NCBI GenBank assembly: GCA_020161015.1
Contig: JAIUOT010000039.1
Location: 1-61,970 of the forward strand
From: Actinomycetota bacterium
GTDB taxonomy: Bacteria; Actinomycetota; Actinomycetes; Propionibacteriales; Propionibacteriaceae
Direction: 5' to 3'
Length of the DNA: 61,970 nucleotides
In this document: positions 45,055 to 56,189 of the stretch, one piece after another
Position numbering within the stretch: position 1 is the first letter of the stretch
How the letters are laid out: each line of letters starts with the position of its first letter
The notes under the pieces: model-generated
What the model saw: the letters and a program-made list of their open reading frames with translations, nothing else
Databases searched by the model: none
Told to the model about the DNA's origin: nothing
Position numbers and translations under genes: made by a program

Positions 45055-46737
45055 TCAGCTGGCCACCACGATCGGCAGGATCATCGGCCGGCGACGGAAG
45101 TTGTTGTTCACCCAGCGCCCGATCGTCCGCCGGACGAGCTGCTGCAGCTGGAAGGTGTCCTCCACCCCGTCGGCGAGCGCCTTCTCGATCACCTGCACCA
45201 GCTCGGGACGGATGTCGTCGAACACCTGGTCGTCGTCGGCGAAGCCGCGCGCGTGGATGTCGGGGCCGCTGACGAGGGTGTTGGCGTGGAAGTTCACCAC
45301 GGCCACGACGGAGATGAATCCCTCCTCGCCGAGGATCTTCCGGTCGGTCAGCTCCGTGTCGCCGATCTCGCCCTCGGTGAGCCCGTCGACGAAGATGTAG
45401 CCGCAGTCGAGCTGTCCCACCAACCGGGCACGACCGTTGGCCAGGTCGATGACGGCGCCGTCCTCCACCGCGAGCGCGCGGTCGGCCGGGACCCCGGTGG
45501 CCACAGCGAGCTGGGCGTTCGCGATCAGGTGGCGCACCTCGCCGTGGACCGGCAGCACGTTGCGCGGCTTGAGCAGGTTGTAGCAGTAGAGCAGCTCCCC
45601 CGCGCTGGCGTGACCGGACACGTGCACCATGGCGTTGCCCTTGTGCACCACCGTGACCCCGTTGCGGGACAGCCCGTTGATCACCCGGTACACCGAGTTC
45701 TCGTTGCCAGGGATCAGCGAGGACGCGAGCAGCACGACGTCGCCGGGCCCCGCCGTGATCACCGGGTGCTCGTGGTTGGAGATGCGCGACAGCGCGCTCA
45801 GCGGCTCCCCCTGGGAGCCGGTGGAGATGATCACCACCTCGTCGTCGCGGTAGTTCTCGATCTGCTTGAGGTCGATCAGCGTGTTCTCCGGGACGTGGAG
45901 GTAACCCAGCTCCCTGGCCACGCTCATGTTCCGCTGCATGGAGCGGCCGACGTAGACCACCTTGCGGCCGTGGCGGACGGCGGCGTCCATCACCTGCTGC
46001 ACGCGGTGCACGTGGGACGCGAAGCACGTGACGATCAGCTTCTGCTTCGCCTCCGCGAACACGCGCTCCATGGCCGGCTGGATGTCACGCTCGTGGGTGG
46101 TGAAGCCCGGGGTCTCGGCATTGGTGGAGTCGGGCATGAACAGGTCGAGGCCCTCTTCGCCGAGGCGGGCGAACCCGCGCAGGTCGGTGAGCCGGCCGTC
46201 GAGCGGCAGCTGGTCCATCTTGAAGTCGCCGGTGTGCAGCACAGAGCCGCCACGGGTGCGCATCACCACGGCCAGCCCGTCGGGGATGGAGTGGTTGACC
46301 GAGAGGAACTCCAGGTCGAACTCGCCGATGGTCAGCCGGTCGCCCTCGGCCACGACGCGCAGGTCGACGTCGCGGATCCGGTGCTCGCGCAGCTTCTCGC
46401 GCACGAGCGCGAGCGTGAGCCGCGAGCCGAGCACGGGAATGTCGCTGCGCCGGCGCAGCAGGTACGGGACGGCGCCGATGTGGTCCTCGTGGCCGTGGGT
46501 GAGGACGAGCGCGCGCACCTGGTCGAGGCGGTCCTCCACCAGGTGGAGGCCCGGGAGGATCAGGTCGACGCCGGGGTGCTCCTCGGAGGGGAACAGCACG
46601 CCGCAGTCGATGAAGAGCAGTTCGCCGTTGATCTCGAACGAGCTCATGTTGCGGCCGATGTTGCCGTGGCCGCCCAGCGGCGTGATCCGCAGCGTGTCCC
46701 TGGCCAGCCGGGGTGGGTTCTTCAGGCTCTCTCGCAC
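45055..46737 (-). CDS. rnj: ribonuclease J
   Basis: 560 residues. Metallo-beta-lactamase/beta-CASP RNase: GGHGNIGRNMS, HGHEDHIGA, HTGDFK, MPDSTNAE, CFASHVHR, GSQGEPLSAL and HVSGHASAGEL. Performs 5'-3' exonuclease and endonuclease mRNA turnover and rRNA maturation. The GTG start is the only one near the conserved RITPLGGHGN. Confidence 0.95.
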   Translation of the reverse strand: MRESLKNPPRLARDTLRITPLGGHGNIGRNMSSFEINGELLFIDCGVLFPSEEHPGVDLILPGLHLVEDRLDQVRALVLTHGHEDHIGAVPYLLRRRSDIPVLGSRLTLALVREKLREHRIRDVDLRVVAEGDRLTIGEFDLEFLSVNHSIPDGLAVVMRTRGGSVLHTGDFKMDQLPLDGRLTDLRGFARLGEEGLDLFMPDSTNAETPGFTTHERDIQPAMERVFAEAKQKLIVTCFASHVHRVQQVMDAAVRHGRKVVYVGRSMQRNMSVARELGYLHVPENTLIDLKQIENYRDDEVVIISTGSQGEPLSALSRISNHEHPVITAGPGDVVLLASSLIPGNENSVYRVINGLSRNGVTVVHKGNAMVHVSGHASAGELLYCYNLLKPRNVLPVHGEVRHLIANAQLAVATGVPADRALAVEDGAVIDLANGRARLVGQLDCGYIFVDGLTEGEIGDTELTDRKILGEEGFISVVAVVNFHANTLVSGPDIHARGFADDDQVFDDIRPELVQVIEKALADGVEDTFQLQQLVRRTIGRWVNNNFRRRPMILPIVVAS

Positions 46738-46818
46738 GCGCCCAACCTAGCCCGCCGGGCCGCGATCGCGCTCGTCGGCACCCCGGGGTGGGTCCGGCCG
46801 CTGGGTACAGTGACCACC

Positions 46819-47349
46819 ATGCTCGCCGACTCCGTCCGTCTCGCCCTGCCCGGGGAAGCCGCGGCGATCGCCGCCCTGCAGCGGAGGGCCTGGACGCGGT
46901 CGCTGCCCCCCGACGTCGCAAAAGCGGTGCTGTCGACGGTCGACCTCGCCTCCATGACCGACAGCTGGGAGGCCGCCATCCGGCGTCCCCCGATGGCGCA
47001 GTTCCGGGTGCTGGTCGCTGTCGGCTCCGACCGCGTGGTCGGGTTCGCAGCCCTCGGCCCGTCCGACGACCCGGACGCCGAGGCGGGCGCGGACGCCCTC
47101 GTCGCCGAGTTCGAGGTCGACCCGGTCGCGCAACGGCAGGGACACGGCTCCCGCCTGCTGAACGCCGTGGTCGACACCCTGCGCGCCGACGGCTTCACGC
47201 GGGCGACGTGGTGGGTGCGTTCATACGACGATGTACTACGCCAGTTCCTCGTCGGGGCCGGGTGGGACGCGGACGGCGCGCACACGGAGGTGGCACTCGG
47301 CGACGACGGGCCACGGCTCAAGCTGTTGCGCCTGCACACCGCGATCTGA
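46819..47349 (+). CDS. GNAT-family N-acetyltransferase
   Basis: 176 residues. The acetyl-CoA loop is VDPVAQRQGHGSRLLNAVVD; VGFAALGPSDDPD and WWVRSYDDVLRQFLVGAGW are further GNAT features. Substrate unknown. TACAGT (46806-46811) lies seven bases before the ATG without a Shine-Dalgarno, a clear leaderless arrangement. Divergent from rnj and convergent with the LmeA-like gene (5 bp between stops). Confidence 0.85.
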   Translation: MLADSVRLALPGEAAAIAALQRRAWTRSLPPDVAKAVLSTVDLASMTDSWEAAIRRPPMAQFRVLVAVGSDRVVGFAALGPSDDPDAEAGADALVAEFEVDPVAQRQGHGSRLLNAVVDTLRADGFTRATWWVRSYDDVLRQFLVGAGWDADGAHTEVALGDDGPRLKLLRLHTAI

Positions 47350-47354
47350 CGGAC

Positions 47355-48044
47355 TCAGGCCACCGGCAGCGACACCCCGGTGACCACGACGGCGACGGCC
47401 ACGCCGCCGTCCGACGGTGCGAAGGACACCAGGCGGGCGCCGTCCCCGAGCGCGACGGGGATCGGCGCCGCCACCCGGGCAAGTTGCGCCCTGGACAGCC
47501 GGATCGTGTTCCGGCTCGACGCGTCCTGCTCGGGCTCGGTGAGCCGGATGGTCCCCGCGTCGGTGTCGAGGACGGGCAGCGCGGTGATGCCGACGCTCAC
47601 GTCCTGCGGCCCCGCGTCGACGGTGTAGGTGGCCGTGATGCGCCCGTCCCCTGCGTAGGCCACCGGCACGCCGATGATCGCGGAGAGGTCGCCGTAGTCC
47701 AGGATGCCGGTGGCCTCGGCCCGCGCCACGCGGACGGTGTCGCCGGCGAGGCTGATCCCGCTCGCCTGCACGCGGACGCCGCTGAGGCTCACCCGGGACG
47801 TCCCCACCTCGAGCGGCACCTGGGCCGCGGTCGCCCGCGCGTCCGGGACCGTGCCGGTGAGGAGCGCGAGCGTGAACGGGAACCCGCCGAGGGAGACCTG
47901 GGGTGCCTGGTCGAGGGACAGCCGCGTCCGGAGCGCAGAGGCCGCCTCGGACTCGACGCGGCCCCGCACGGCGGCGTCGGCCACGTAGCCGCCGACCCCG
48001 AGGACGGCCAGCACGACCAGCCCGACCAGGAGGCCCCTGCGCAC
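47355..48044 (-). CDS. LmeA/DUF2993-family lipid-binding protein
   Basis: 229 residues. An N-terminal membrane/signal segment (LLVGLVVLAVLGVGGYVADAA) is followed by a DUF2993 domain (QAPQVSLGGFPFTLALLTGTVPDARATAAQV, VSLSGVRVQASGI). Mycobacterial LmeA binds phospholipids in the periplasm and affects mannan elongation; same role here is inference. Lies 2 bp after dapB. Confidence 0.8.
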   Translation of the reverse strand: MRRGLLVGLVVLAVLGVGGYVADAAVRGRVESEAASALRTRLSLDQAPQVSLGGFPFTLALLTGTVPDARATAAQVPLEVGTSRVSLSGVRVQASGISLAGDTVRVARAEATGILDYGDLSAIIGVPVAYAGDGRITATYTVDAGPQDVSVGITALPVLDTDAGTIRLTEPEQDASSRNTIRLSRAQLARVAAPIPVALGDGARLVSFAPSDGGVAVAVVVTGVSLPVA

Positions 48045-48046
48045 GC

Positions 48047-48808
<762 letters not shown>

Positions 48809-48900
48809 CTACGGGCGCGTCCATCACCCCACGGCCCGACCGCTTCAGCCACCGTCCACCCAGGCAGCGCCACGCCCGCCCCGCTCCCGCCCCCCGCCCA

Positions 48901-48970
48901 CGCTTCGCTACCTCTGTTTCACGACGCTGCGCGTACTCGGGCAGCATCGTGAATCCCACGTAGCGAAGCG
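48901..48970. repeat. 70-bp palindromic element, copy A
   Basis: Starts CGCTTCGCTAC and ends GTAGCGAAGCG (perfect 11-bp arms); inside, TTCACGACGCTGC faces GCAGCATCGTGAA. Can fold into one long imperfect hairpin. Same length and layout as copy B 1.1 kb away. Either a REP-type mobile palindrome or a bidirectional terminator; the conserved sequence favours a repeat family. Confidence 0.8.
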
Positions 48971-48995
48971 ACGACCGGAACGCCCTCGGCGCGCG

Positions 48996-49913
48996 TCAGG
49001 ACGCCCGCCGGCGGCGCGGCGCGAGGGCGAAGCCTCGCTCGACGATCCGCCGGAGCGCGACCGGGTTCCACGCCTCCTCCCATCCCCAGCGGACGATCCA
49101 GTAGCCGGCCGCGCGGATCCGCTCCTCACGGCGCTTCTCGCGCATGACGGCATCAGCGGGCAGCTCACTCGGGTGCAGCAACTCGCCGTACTTCGCGCGT
49201 CCGTCGCACTCCCCGACAAGGCGTTCCCCCTCCCAGCCGAAGTCGGTCGTCGCGACCAGTTCACCGCCCGCCATCACGGGGAACTGGCACACCGGGGACG
49301 GGAAGCCGAGGCGGTCCAGTTGCAGCCTGCTCACCGACTCCAACGGCGACTGCGCTCCCGGATCGGCGAAGCCGGCCGCCCGCTGCGCACGATGGGCACC
49401 CGGCCACCCGTGGATCCGTGCCGCGGCATCGAGCAGCCGCTCCCGGTCGAGCCCCGCAGCAAGCGCGGCGTCACAGGCGATCACGCCCCACTCCAGCGTG
49501 CCGTTCCTCGCGAGGTCGATCGCCGTCCGTTCCAGGCTGGTGACCGGCAGCCCGCCGACGTCGGTGACCTCGTCCGGCCCGAGCCGGCAGCGGCGCAGGT
49601 GCAGCACCGCGCCGCGCCGGCCGTGGCCGCCGTCCTCACGGGTCACCCAGACGCGCTCCAGGTGCTGCCTCGGGACGGGGAGCCCGTGCAGGACCGCGGC
49701 CGACGCGTGACTGACCACACTTCCGTCCCTGATCTGCGGGAGGGTGGCGGCGATGAGCAGGAGGTGCCGACGGCGCTCGTCAGTCTCCTGTCTCCTGACG
49801 TACGCGCCGCGTCGGAGGCGGTCCCACTCGCCGTCGCGGGACGCCTTCAGCAGTTCGTGGATGGTGAGCCCCTCCGTGTCGAGGAGCTCCCTGGTGAAGC
49901 GGAGTCCGTCCAT
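48996..49913 (-). CDS. orphan AbiEi-like protein with endonuclease-like C-terminus
   Basis: 305 residues. The N-terminus is an AbiEi-type winged helix (LTIHELLKASRDGEWDRLRRGAYV) and AbiEi domain (VVSHASAAVLHGLPVP, LPVTSLERTAIDLAR). The C-terminus resembles DUF559/Vsr-type nuclease folds (TTDFGWEGERLVGECDGRAKYG, REKRREERIRAAGYWIVRWGWEEAWNP). This fusion is frequent in actinobacteria, often without a toxin partner, and none is adjacent here. Function unproven. ATG 49913 is chosen; GTG 49931 is in frame. The gene is framed by the two 70-bp palindromes. Confidence 0.7.
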   Translation of the reverse strand: MDGLRFTRELLDTEGLTIHELLKASRDGEWDRLRRGAYVRRQETDERRRHLLLIAATLPQIRDGSVVSHASAAVLHGLPVPRQHLERVWVTREDGGHGRRGAVLHLRRCRLGPDEVTDVGGLPVTSLERTAIDLARNGTLEWGVIACDAALAAGLDRERLLDAAARIHGWPGAHRAQRAAGFADPGAQSPLESVSRLQLDRLGFPSPVCQFPVMAGGELVATTDFGWEGERLVGECDGRAKYGELLHPSELPADAVMREKRREERIRAAGYWIVRWGWEEAWNPVALRRIVERGFALAPRRRRAS

Positions 49914-49991
49914 CGTCCTAGTGGACCCCACCCGCGGACACCCGCAGAGGGTTATCCACAGGCGAATTCCGTCATTTCCGGGATCGCCACC

Positions 49992-50061
49992 CGCTTCGCT
50001 ACGCGTAGTTCACCATGCTGCGCGAATTCGCGCAGCATCGTGAAACAGACGTAGCGAAGCC
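49992..50061. repeat. 70-bp palindromic element, copy B
   Basis: CGCTTCGCTAC...GTAGCGAAGC outer arms, with a perfect 24-bp palindrome in the middle (50015-50038, centre GAATTC). Copies A and B share the outer arms and the GCAGCATCGTGAA block but differ in the left inner arm and centre, so they are related insertions rather than one duplication. Confidence 0.8.
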
Positions 50062-50119
50062 GGGACGACAGCACGGACGGGGCGGACGCGCGGACGCGCG
50101 GAGTGGTCCGGAGACGGCA

Positions 50120-50151
50120 GGAGCCGGCGCCCACGGGGGGACGCCGGCTCC
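50120..50151. terminator. terminator after pnp
   Basis: GGAGCCGGCG (50120-50129) pairs with CGCCGGCTCC (50142-50151) around a 12-base loop, 16 bp past the pnp stop. Confidence 0.7.
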
Positions 50152-50167
50152 GCCGGTGACGCGGGAC

Positions 50168-52375
50168 TCAGGCCTCGGCGGGCGCCGCGGCAGCCTCCTC
50201 GACGACCGGGATCAGCGACAGCTTGCCCTTGTCGTCGATCTCGGAGATCTCCACCTGGATCTTCTGGCCGACGCTGACGACGTCCTCCACGTTCTCCACG
50301 CGTGCGCCGCCGGCGAGCGGACGCAGCTTGGAGATGTGCAGCAGGCCGTCCTTGCCGGGCAGCAGGGAGATGAACGCGCCGAACGGCATGATCTTCACCA
50401 CGGTGCCCAGGTAGCGCTCGCCCTTCTCCGGCATCGTCGGGTTGGCGATGGCGTTGATCAGGGTGCGCGCGGCCTCGGCGGCCTCGCCGTTGTCGGCACC
50501 GATGTAGATGGTGCCGTCGTCCTCGATCGAGATGTTCGCGCCGGTGTCGTCCTGGATCTGGTTGATCATCTTGCCCTTGGGGCCGATGACCTCGCCGATC
50601 TTGTCGACCGGGATCCGGATGGTGATGATCCGCGGAGCGTAGGGGCTCATCTCGTCGGGGGTGTCGATGGCCTCTGCCATCACCTCGAGGATGGCGTGGC
50701 GGGCCTCACGGGCCTGCTGCAGCGCACCCGCGAGCACCTCGGACGGGATGCCGTTGAGCTTGGTGTCCAGCTGGAGGGCGGTCACGAAGTCCTTCGTGCC
50801 GGCCACCTTGAAGTCCATGTCGCCCAGGGCGTCCTCCGCGCCGAGGATGTCGGTCAGCGCGATGTAGCGCGTCTCACCGTCGATCTCCTCGCTCATCAGG
50901 CCCATCGCGATGCCCGCGACCGGGGACTTCAGCGGGACGCCGGCGTTCAGCAGCGCCAGCGTGGACGCACACACCGAACCCATGGACGTCGAGCCGTTGG
51001 AGCCCAGCGCCTCGGACACCTGGCGGATCGCGTAGGGGAACTCGTCCCGCTTCGGCAGCACCGGAACCAGGGCCCGCTCGGCGAGCGCGCCGTGGCCGAT
51101 CTCGCGCCGCTTCGGCGAGCCGACACGGCCGGTCTCACCGGTGGAGTACGGCGGGAAGTTGTAGTTGTGCATGTACCGCTTGGTGGTCTCCGGGGAGAGC
51201 GTGTCGAGCTTCTGCTCCATGTCGAGCATGTTCAGGGTGGAGACGCCCAGGATCTGGGTCTCGCCACGCTGGAACAGCGCCGAGCCGTGCACGCGCGGGA
51301 GCACGCCGACCTCGGCGGACAGGGTGCGGATGTCGCGGACGCCACGGCCGTCGATGCGGACCTGCTCGGTCAGCGTCTTGTGCCGCACGACCTTCTTGGT
51401 CAGCGCGCGGAAGGCACCGGTGATCTCCTTGTCGCGCTCGGGGAAGCGCGGCCCGAGCTCGGACTGCAGCTCGGCGAGCAGCTCCTCGGTGGAGGTCTCC
51501 CGCTCGGCCTTGCCCGCGATGCTCATCACGGCCTTCAGCCGGTCGGTGCCGGCGGCCGCGACGGCCTCGTACACGTCGGGCTGGTAGTCCAGGAACACCG
51601 GGAACTGCTGGACGGGCTTGGGCAGCATCGCGGCCAGCTCGGCCTGCGCGTCGCACAGGGCCTTGATGAACGGCTTGGCAGCCTCCATGCCCTGCGCCAC
51701 GACGTCCTCGGTCGGGGCGGTGCGGCCGGAGCGGACGAGGTCCCAGGTGGCCTCGGTGGACTCGGCCTCGACCATCATGATCGCGACGTCGCCGTCGGGC
51801 AGGACGCGGCCGGCGATCGCCATCTCGAAGGTGGCGTCCGCGGACTGCTCCACGGTCGGGAAGCCGACCCACTTGTCACCGATCAGCGCGACCCGGAGGC
51901 CGCCGACCGGGCCGGAGAACGGCAGGCCCGCGAGGGTGGTGGACGCGGAGCCGGCGTTGATCGCGAGCACGTCGTAGCGGACGTTCGGGTTCAGCGCCAT
52001 CACGGTGATGACGACCTGCACCTCGTTGCGCAGCCCCTTCACGAAGCAGGGACGCAGCGGGCGGTCGGTGAGGCGGGCGGCGAGGATCGCACCCTCGGAC
52101 GGGCGGCCCTCGCGGCGGAAGAACGAGCCGGGGATGCGGCCGGCGGCGTACATCCGCTCCTCGACGTCCACGGTCAGCGGGAAGAAGTCGATGGCGTCGC
52201 GCGGGTTCTTGGCCGCGGTGGTCGCCGACAGCAGCATGGTGTCGCCGTCGAGGTAGACCGCGGCGCTGCCGCTGGCCTGCTTGGCCAGGAGGCCGGACTC
52301 GAAGCGGACGACGTGCCTGCCGAGCGGGCCGTTGTCGATCACGGCCTCGGTGAAACGAAGGTCAGGACCTTCCAT
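50168..52375 (-). CDS. pnp: polyribonucleotide nucleotidyltransferase (PNPase)
   Basis: 735 residues. Two RNase PH domains (FETGL-type [54 protein letters not shown]), a KH domain ([26 protein letters not shown]) and an S1 domain ([28 protein letters not shown]). Degrades RNA 3'-5' by phosphorolysis. Follows rpsO as in most bacteria, with a 188-bp gap. Confidence 0.97.
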   Translation of the reverse strand: MEGPDLRFTEAVIDNGPLGRHVVRFESGLLAKQASGSAAVYLDGDTMLLSATTAAKNPRDAIDFFPLTVDVEERMYAAGRIPGSFFRREGRPSEGAILAARLTDRPLRPCFVKGLRNEVQVVITVMALNPNVRYDVLAINAGSASTTLAGLPFSGPVGGLRVALIGDKWVGFPTVEQSADATFEMAIAGRVLPDGDVAIMMVEAESTEATWDLVRSGRTAPTEDVVAQGMEAAKPFIKALCDAQAELAAMLPKPVQQFPVFLDYQPDVYEAVAAAGTDRLKAVMSIAGKAERETSTEELLAELQSELGPRFPERDKEITGAFRALTKKVVRHKTLTEQVRIDGRGVRDIRTLSAEVGVLPRVHGSALFQRGETQILGVSTLNMLDMEQKLDTLSPETTKRYMHNYNFPPYSTGETGRVGSPKRREIGHGALAERALVPVLPKRDEFPYAIRQVSEALGSNGSTSMGSVCASTLALLNAGVPLKSPVAGIAMGLMSEEIDGETRYIALTDILGAEDALGDMDFKVAGTKDFVTALQLDTKLNGIPSEVLAGALQQAREARHAILEVMAEAIDTPDEMSPYAPRIITIRIPVDKIGEVIGPKGKMINQIQDDTGANISIEDDGTIYIGADNGEAAEAARTLINAIANPTMPEKGERYLGTVVKIMPFGAFISLLPGKDGLLHISKLRPLAGGARVENVEDVVSVGQKIQVEISEIDDKGKLSLIPVVEEAAAAPAEA

Positions 52376-52513
52376 TCGGGGTTCCTTTCGGTTGTACCCG
52401 CCGGCCTCGCCCGGTCTTCGATCGAGGCTCGCGGGAGGCCGGAGTCCGGCTGCCCGAAAGTCACTACCGAGGACCAAACCAGGTCCGTGGGCTCTTCTTG
52501 GGTTGTATTGCAC

Positions 52514-52551
52514 GACCAGCCGGTGACGGGCTTCCCCGTCACCGGCTGGTC
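52514..52551. terminator. 17-bp perfect hairpin between rpsO and pnp
   Basis: GACCAGCCGGTGACGGG pairs exactly with 52535-52551 around loop CTTC. It lies 12 bp past the rpsO stop. It may terminate rpsO or, as in E. coli, be an RNase III processing site in the pnp leader. Confidence 0.7.
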
Positions 52552-52563
52552 ATGAAGCAGGTG

Positions 52564-52827
52564 TCACCGACGCAGGCCGAGGCGCGCGATCAGCGAACGG
52601 TAGTGCTCAACGTCGTTCTTCATCACGTAGTTGAGCAGGCGGCGGCGCTGGCCGACCAGGAGCATCAGGCCACGACGGCTGTGGTGGTCTCCCTTGTGCT
52701 CCTTGAGGTGCTCGGTCAGGTGCGCGATCCGCTTGGTGAGCAGCGCGATCTGGACGTCCGGCGAACCGGTGTCACCCGGGGCGACCGCGTACTCTTCGAT
52801 GATCTTCTTCTTGGTGTCAGCGTCCAT
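52564..52827 (-). CDS. rpsO: 30S ribosomal protein S15
   Basis: 87 residues, standard S15 ([50 protein letters not shown]). Binds the central domain of 16S rRNA. Upstream 269 bp to pntA hold only divergent promoters; nothing else seen. Confidence 0.97.
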   Translation of the reverse strand: MDADTKKKIIEEYAVAPGDTGSPDVQIALLTKRIAHLTEHLKEHKGDHHSRRGLMLLVGQRRRLLNYVMKNDVEHYRSLIARLGLRR

Positions 52828-53096
52828 TGCTCGAGCTGCTCTCCTCTCGGTTTCCCGTTGCGCGGCGCTCCCTGCCGAGGTGGCACGATGATCGGATTCG
52901 AGGATCGTCGGGAGCTCTTGGGCGTCCGCGGCCGTCGTGACGGCGGAAGCAGTCTACCGGTGCCGCCTCGCGGGCGCGAATCAGCCGCTGCGGGCCGGGT
53001 GCGACCCGCGCGGGCACGGGCGTCCATCGGTACTTCTGACCACTACGCTACCGACGAGTGCGCAGGTTCGCCCCACCGGAAGGACTGTCAACGAAG

Positions 53097-54650
53097 ATGC
53101 AGATCGGGATTCCCCGAGAGGAACTCAGGGGAGAGACACGGGTGGCGGCGACGCCGAAGACGGTCGCCCAGCTGATCAAGCTCGGCCACAGCGTGGTCGT
53201 CGAAGCCGGGGCAGGGGCGAAGTCGTCCTACCCGGACGCCGAGTTCGCGGCGGCCGGCGCCACCATCGGCGACCAGACCGCGGTCTGGACCTCCCCCGTC
53301 GTGGCCAAGATCAACGCCCCCACCGACGACGAGATCGCACGGCTCACCGACGGCGCCATGCTGATCTCGCTGATCGCGCCGGGACGCAGCCCCGAGCTGC
53401 TGGAGAAGCTGGCCGCGCGCCGGATCACCGTCCTGGCGATGGACGCCGTGCCCCGCATCTCCCGCGCGCAGTCGCTGGACGTGCTCTCCTCGATGGCGAA
53501 CATCGCGGGCTACCGCGCGGTGGTCGAGGCGGCCAACCAGTTCGGCTCGTTCTTCACCGGCCAGGTGACGGCAGCAGGCAAGGTGCCGCCGGCCAAGGTG
53601 CTGGTGGCCGGCGCCGGCGTCGCCGGGCTCGCCGCGATCGGCACGGCCAAGTCGCTGGGCGCGATCGTGCGGGCCACCGACACCCGTCCCGAGGTGGCCG
53701 AGCAGGTCGCGTCCATGGGTGGCGAGTTCGTCTCGCCGCGGGCGGTCACCCAGGAGATCTCCGCGGACGGCTACGCCAAGGAGATGGGCGTGGACTACAA
53801 GCTGGCCGCGGCGGAGCTCTACGCCGAGCAGGCCAGGGACGTCGACATCGTGATCACGACCGCGCTCATCCCGGGCCGCCCCGCGCCCCGGCTGCTCACC
53901 GCAGAGATGGTCGCCTCGATGAAGCCCGGCTCGGTGATCGTCGACATGGCCGCGGCCAACGGCGGCAACGTCGAGGGGTCGAAGCCGGACGAGGTCGTCG
54001 TGACCGACAACGGCGTGAAGATCATCGGCTACACCGACCTGGCCGGCCGGCTCCCCACGCAGGCCTCCCAGCTGTACGGCACGAACGTGGTCAACCTTTT
54101 CAAGCTGCTCACGCCCGGCAAGGACGGCGAGGTCGTGCTCGACCTCGACGACGTCGTCCTGCGCGGCATGACCGTGCAGTCCGACGGCGAGGTGCTGTGG
54201 CCCCCGCCACCGGTGCAGGTGTCGGCGGCGCCCGTCGCCGTCGCGGCCGTCGCGGAGGACCCCGCCGTCAGGGCCGCCCGTGAGGCGGCGCTGGAGAAGT
54301 CGCGCAGCACCCGGAGGCTGGTGATGTCGGTCGTCGCTGCGGTGCTCGTGATCGCCGCGGTCACCTTCTCGCCGGCGAGCTTCGTGGGCGCCTTCACGGT
54401 GTTCGCGCTCGCGGTCGTGGTCGGCTTCTACGTGGTGAGCGGCGTCTCGCACTCCCTCCACACCCCGCTGATGGCACAGACCAACGCCATCTCGGGCATC
54501 ATCCTCGTCGGCGCGCTGCTCCAGCTCGGGTCGACCAACCTCGCGGTGCTGGTGATGTCGTTCATCGCCGCCACGATCGCGTCGATCAACATCTTCGGCG
54601 GCTTCCTGGTCTCCTACCGGATGCTCGGCATGTTCAAGAAGGAGGCCTGA
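53097..54650 (+). CDS. pntA: proton-translocating NAD(P) transhydrogenase, alpha subunit (fused)
   Basis: 517 residues. The N-terminal NAD(H)-binding dI domain ([53 protein letters not shown]) is joined to a C-terminal membrane dIIa part ([17 protein letters not shown] onward, four helices). In many actinobacteria these are two genes; here they are one. GGAAGGA is upstream. Uses the proton gradient to make NADPH. Confidence 0.95.
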   Translation: MQIGIPREELRGETRVAATPKTVAQLIKLGHSVVVEAGAGAKSSYPDAEFAAAGATIGDQTAVWTSPVVAKINAPTDDEIARLTDGAMLISLIAPGRSPELLEKLAARRITVLAMDAVPRISRAQSLDVLSSMANIAGYRAVVEAANQFGSFFTGQVTAAGKVPPAKVLVAGAGVAGLAAIGTAKSLGAIVRATDTRPEVAEQVASMGGEFVSPRAVTQEISADGYAKEMGVDYKLAAAELYAEQARDVDIVITTALIPGRPAPRLLTAEMVASMKPGSVIVDMAAANGGNVEGSKPDEVVVTDNGVKIIGYTDLAGRLPTQASQLYGTNVVNLFKLLTPGKDGEVVLDLDDVVLRGMTVQSDGEVLWPPPPVQVSAAPVAVAAVAEDPAVRAAREAALEKSRSTRRLVMSVVAAVLVIAAVTFSPASFVGAFTVFALAVVVGFYVVSGVSHSLHTPLMAQTNAISGIILVGALLQLGSTNLAVLVMSFIAATIASINIFGGFLVSYRMLGMFKKEA

Positions 54651-54652
54651 GC

Positions 54653-56080
54653 ATGCTGCTCTACTTCATCCAGGGGCTGTACATCGTCGCCGGCGTCCTG
54701 TTCATCCTGTCGCTCGCGGGGCTGTCCAAGCAGACCACCGCGCGGTCGGGCAACATCGCCGGCATGGTCGGCATGGCGCTCGCGCTGGTCGCCACGATCA
54801 TCCACTCGCTGTTCCTGTCGGCCGAGGACCCGGCCAACCGGCAGTCCGTGCTGGTCACCGGGCTGCTCATCGTCGCGGTCCTGGTGATCGGCGCAGCGAT
54901 CGGCACCCCGATCGCGCGCAAGGTCGAGATGACCCAGATGCCGGAGCTGATCGCCGCCTTCCACTCGTTCGTGGGCATGGCGGCGGTCCTGGTGGGCTTC
55001 AACTCCTTCGCGGTCCCCGAGGGTGCCGGCGGCGCCGTCCACCTCGTCGAGGTCGCCCTGGGCGTGCTGATCGGTGCCTACACGTTCACCGGCTCGGTGG
55101 TCGCCTACCTGAAGCTGTCGGCGAAGATGTCGTCCAAGCCGCTCACACTGCCCGGACGCAACCTGCTGAACCTCGGCGGGTTCGTGGTGTTCCTCGTCCT
55201 CATGGTCTGGTTCGTCCTGGTGGCCGAGCACGACACCACGCTGGGCTGGGCGCTGATCATCGCGATCGCCGTGATCGGCTTCGCGCTGGGCTACCACATG
55301 GTGGCCGCCATCGGCGGCGGGGACATGCCCGTCGTGGTCTCGATGCTCAACTCCTACTCCGGCTGGGCCGCGGCCGCGGCCGGCTTCATGCTGAGCAACA
55401 ACCTGCTCATCATCACCGGTTCTCTCGTCGGCTCCTCCGGTGCGATCCTCAGCTACATCATGTGCCGGGCGATGAACCGCTCCTTCATCTCGGTGATCCT
55501 GGGCGGCTTCGGTTCCGAGGGCGGGACAGTCGCCGCGAGCACCGAGGAGCAGGGCGAGCACCGCGAGATCGACGCGGCCGGCGCGGCCGACATGCTGTGG
55601 AACGCCCGCTCCGTGATCATCACGCCGGGCTACGGCATGGCGGTGGCGAAGGCGCAGTACCCGGTCGCCGACCTCACCGCCCAGCTGCGGGCGCACGGCG
55701 TCAACGTGCGGTTCGGGGTGCACCCGGTGGCCGGACGCCTCCCCGGCCACATGAACGTGCTGCTCGCCGAGGCCAACGTGCCCTACGACATCGTGCTGGA
55801 GATGGACGAGATCAACGACGACTTCGCCGACACCGACGTGGTGCTGGTGATCGGGGCCAACGACACCGTCAACCCCGCCGCGCTCGACGACCCGTCCTCC
55901 CCCATCGCCGGCATGCCGGTGCTGGAGGTCTGGAAGGCCGACAACGTGATCGTCTTCAAGCGGTCGATGGCCACCGGCTACGCCGGCGTCCAGAACCCGC
56001 TGTTCTTCAAGGAGAACACCCAGATGCTGTTCGGTGACGCCAAGCAGCGCGTGGACGACATCCTGAAGGCTCTCGGGTAG
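54653..56080 (+). CDS. pntB: proton-translocating NAD(P) transhydrogenase, beta subunit
   Basis: 475 residues. About eight to nine membrane helices (dIIb), then the NADP(H)-binding d[49 protein letters not shown] and [12 protein letters not shown]. It starts 2 bp after pntA. The NADPH could serve biosynthesis or the carbon-fixation module at 3-8 kb; no regulatory link is visible. Confidence 0.95.
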   Translation: MLLYFIQGLYIVAGVLFILSLAGLSKQTTARSGNIAGMVGMALALVATIIHSLFLSAEDPANRQSVLVTGLLIVAVLVIGAAIGTPIARKVEMTQMPELIAAFHSFVGMAAVLVGFNSFAVPEGAGGAVHLVEVALGVLIGAYTFTGSVVAYLKLSAKMSSKPLTLPGRNLLNLGGFVVFLVLMVWFVLVAEHDTTLGWALIIAIAVIGFALGYHMVAAIGGGDMPVVVSMLNSYSGWAAAAAGFMLSNNLLIITGSLVGSSGAILSYIMCRAMNRSFISVILGGFGSEGGTVAASTEEQGEHREIDAAGAADMLWNARSVIITPGYGMAVAKAQYPVADLTAQLRAHGVNVRFGVHPVAGRLPGHMNVLLAEANVPYDIVLEMDEINDDFADTDVVLVIGANDTVNPAALDDPSSPIAGMPVLEVWKADNVIVFKRSMATGYAGVQNPLFFKENTQMLFGDAKQRVDDILKALG

Positions 56081-56110
56081 CCCGGACGGCCGGCGCGCGC
56101 CGGCCCCGAA

Positions 56111-56172
56111 CGACGCAGAACCCCCATGGGCGGGGCCCTGACCGGGCCGCCTCCCCTGGGGGTTCTGCGTCG
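56111..56172. terminator. large bidirectional terminator after pntB
   Basis: CGACGCAGAACCCCCA (56111-56126) is exactly complementary to 56157-56172, with extra GGCGG/CCGCC pairing inside the loop. It separates pntB from the convergent lipoprotein gene. Confidence 0.8.
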
Positions 56173-56189
56173 GGTGGGCGAGCTCCCCG

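Noticed and set aside
52376-52563. Riboswitch between rpsO and pnp
   Set aside because: The single perfect hairpin is fully explained as terminator or processing site; no aptamer-like conserved core is visible.
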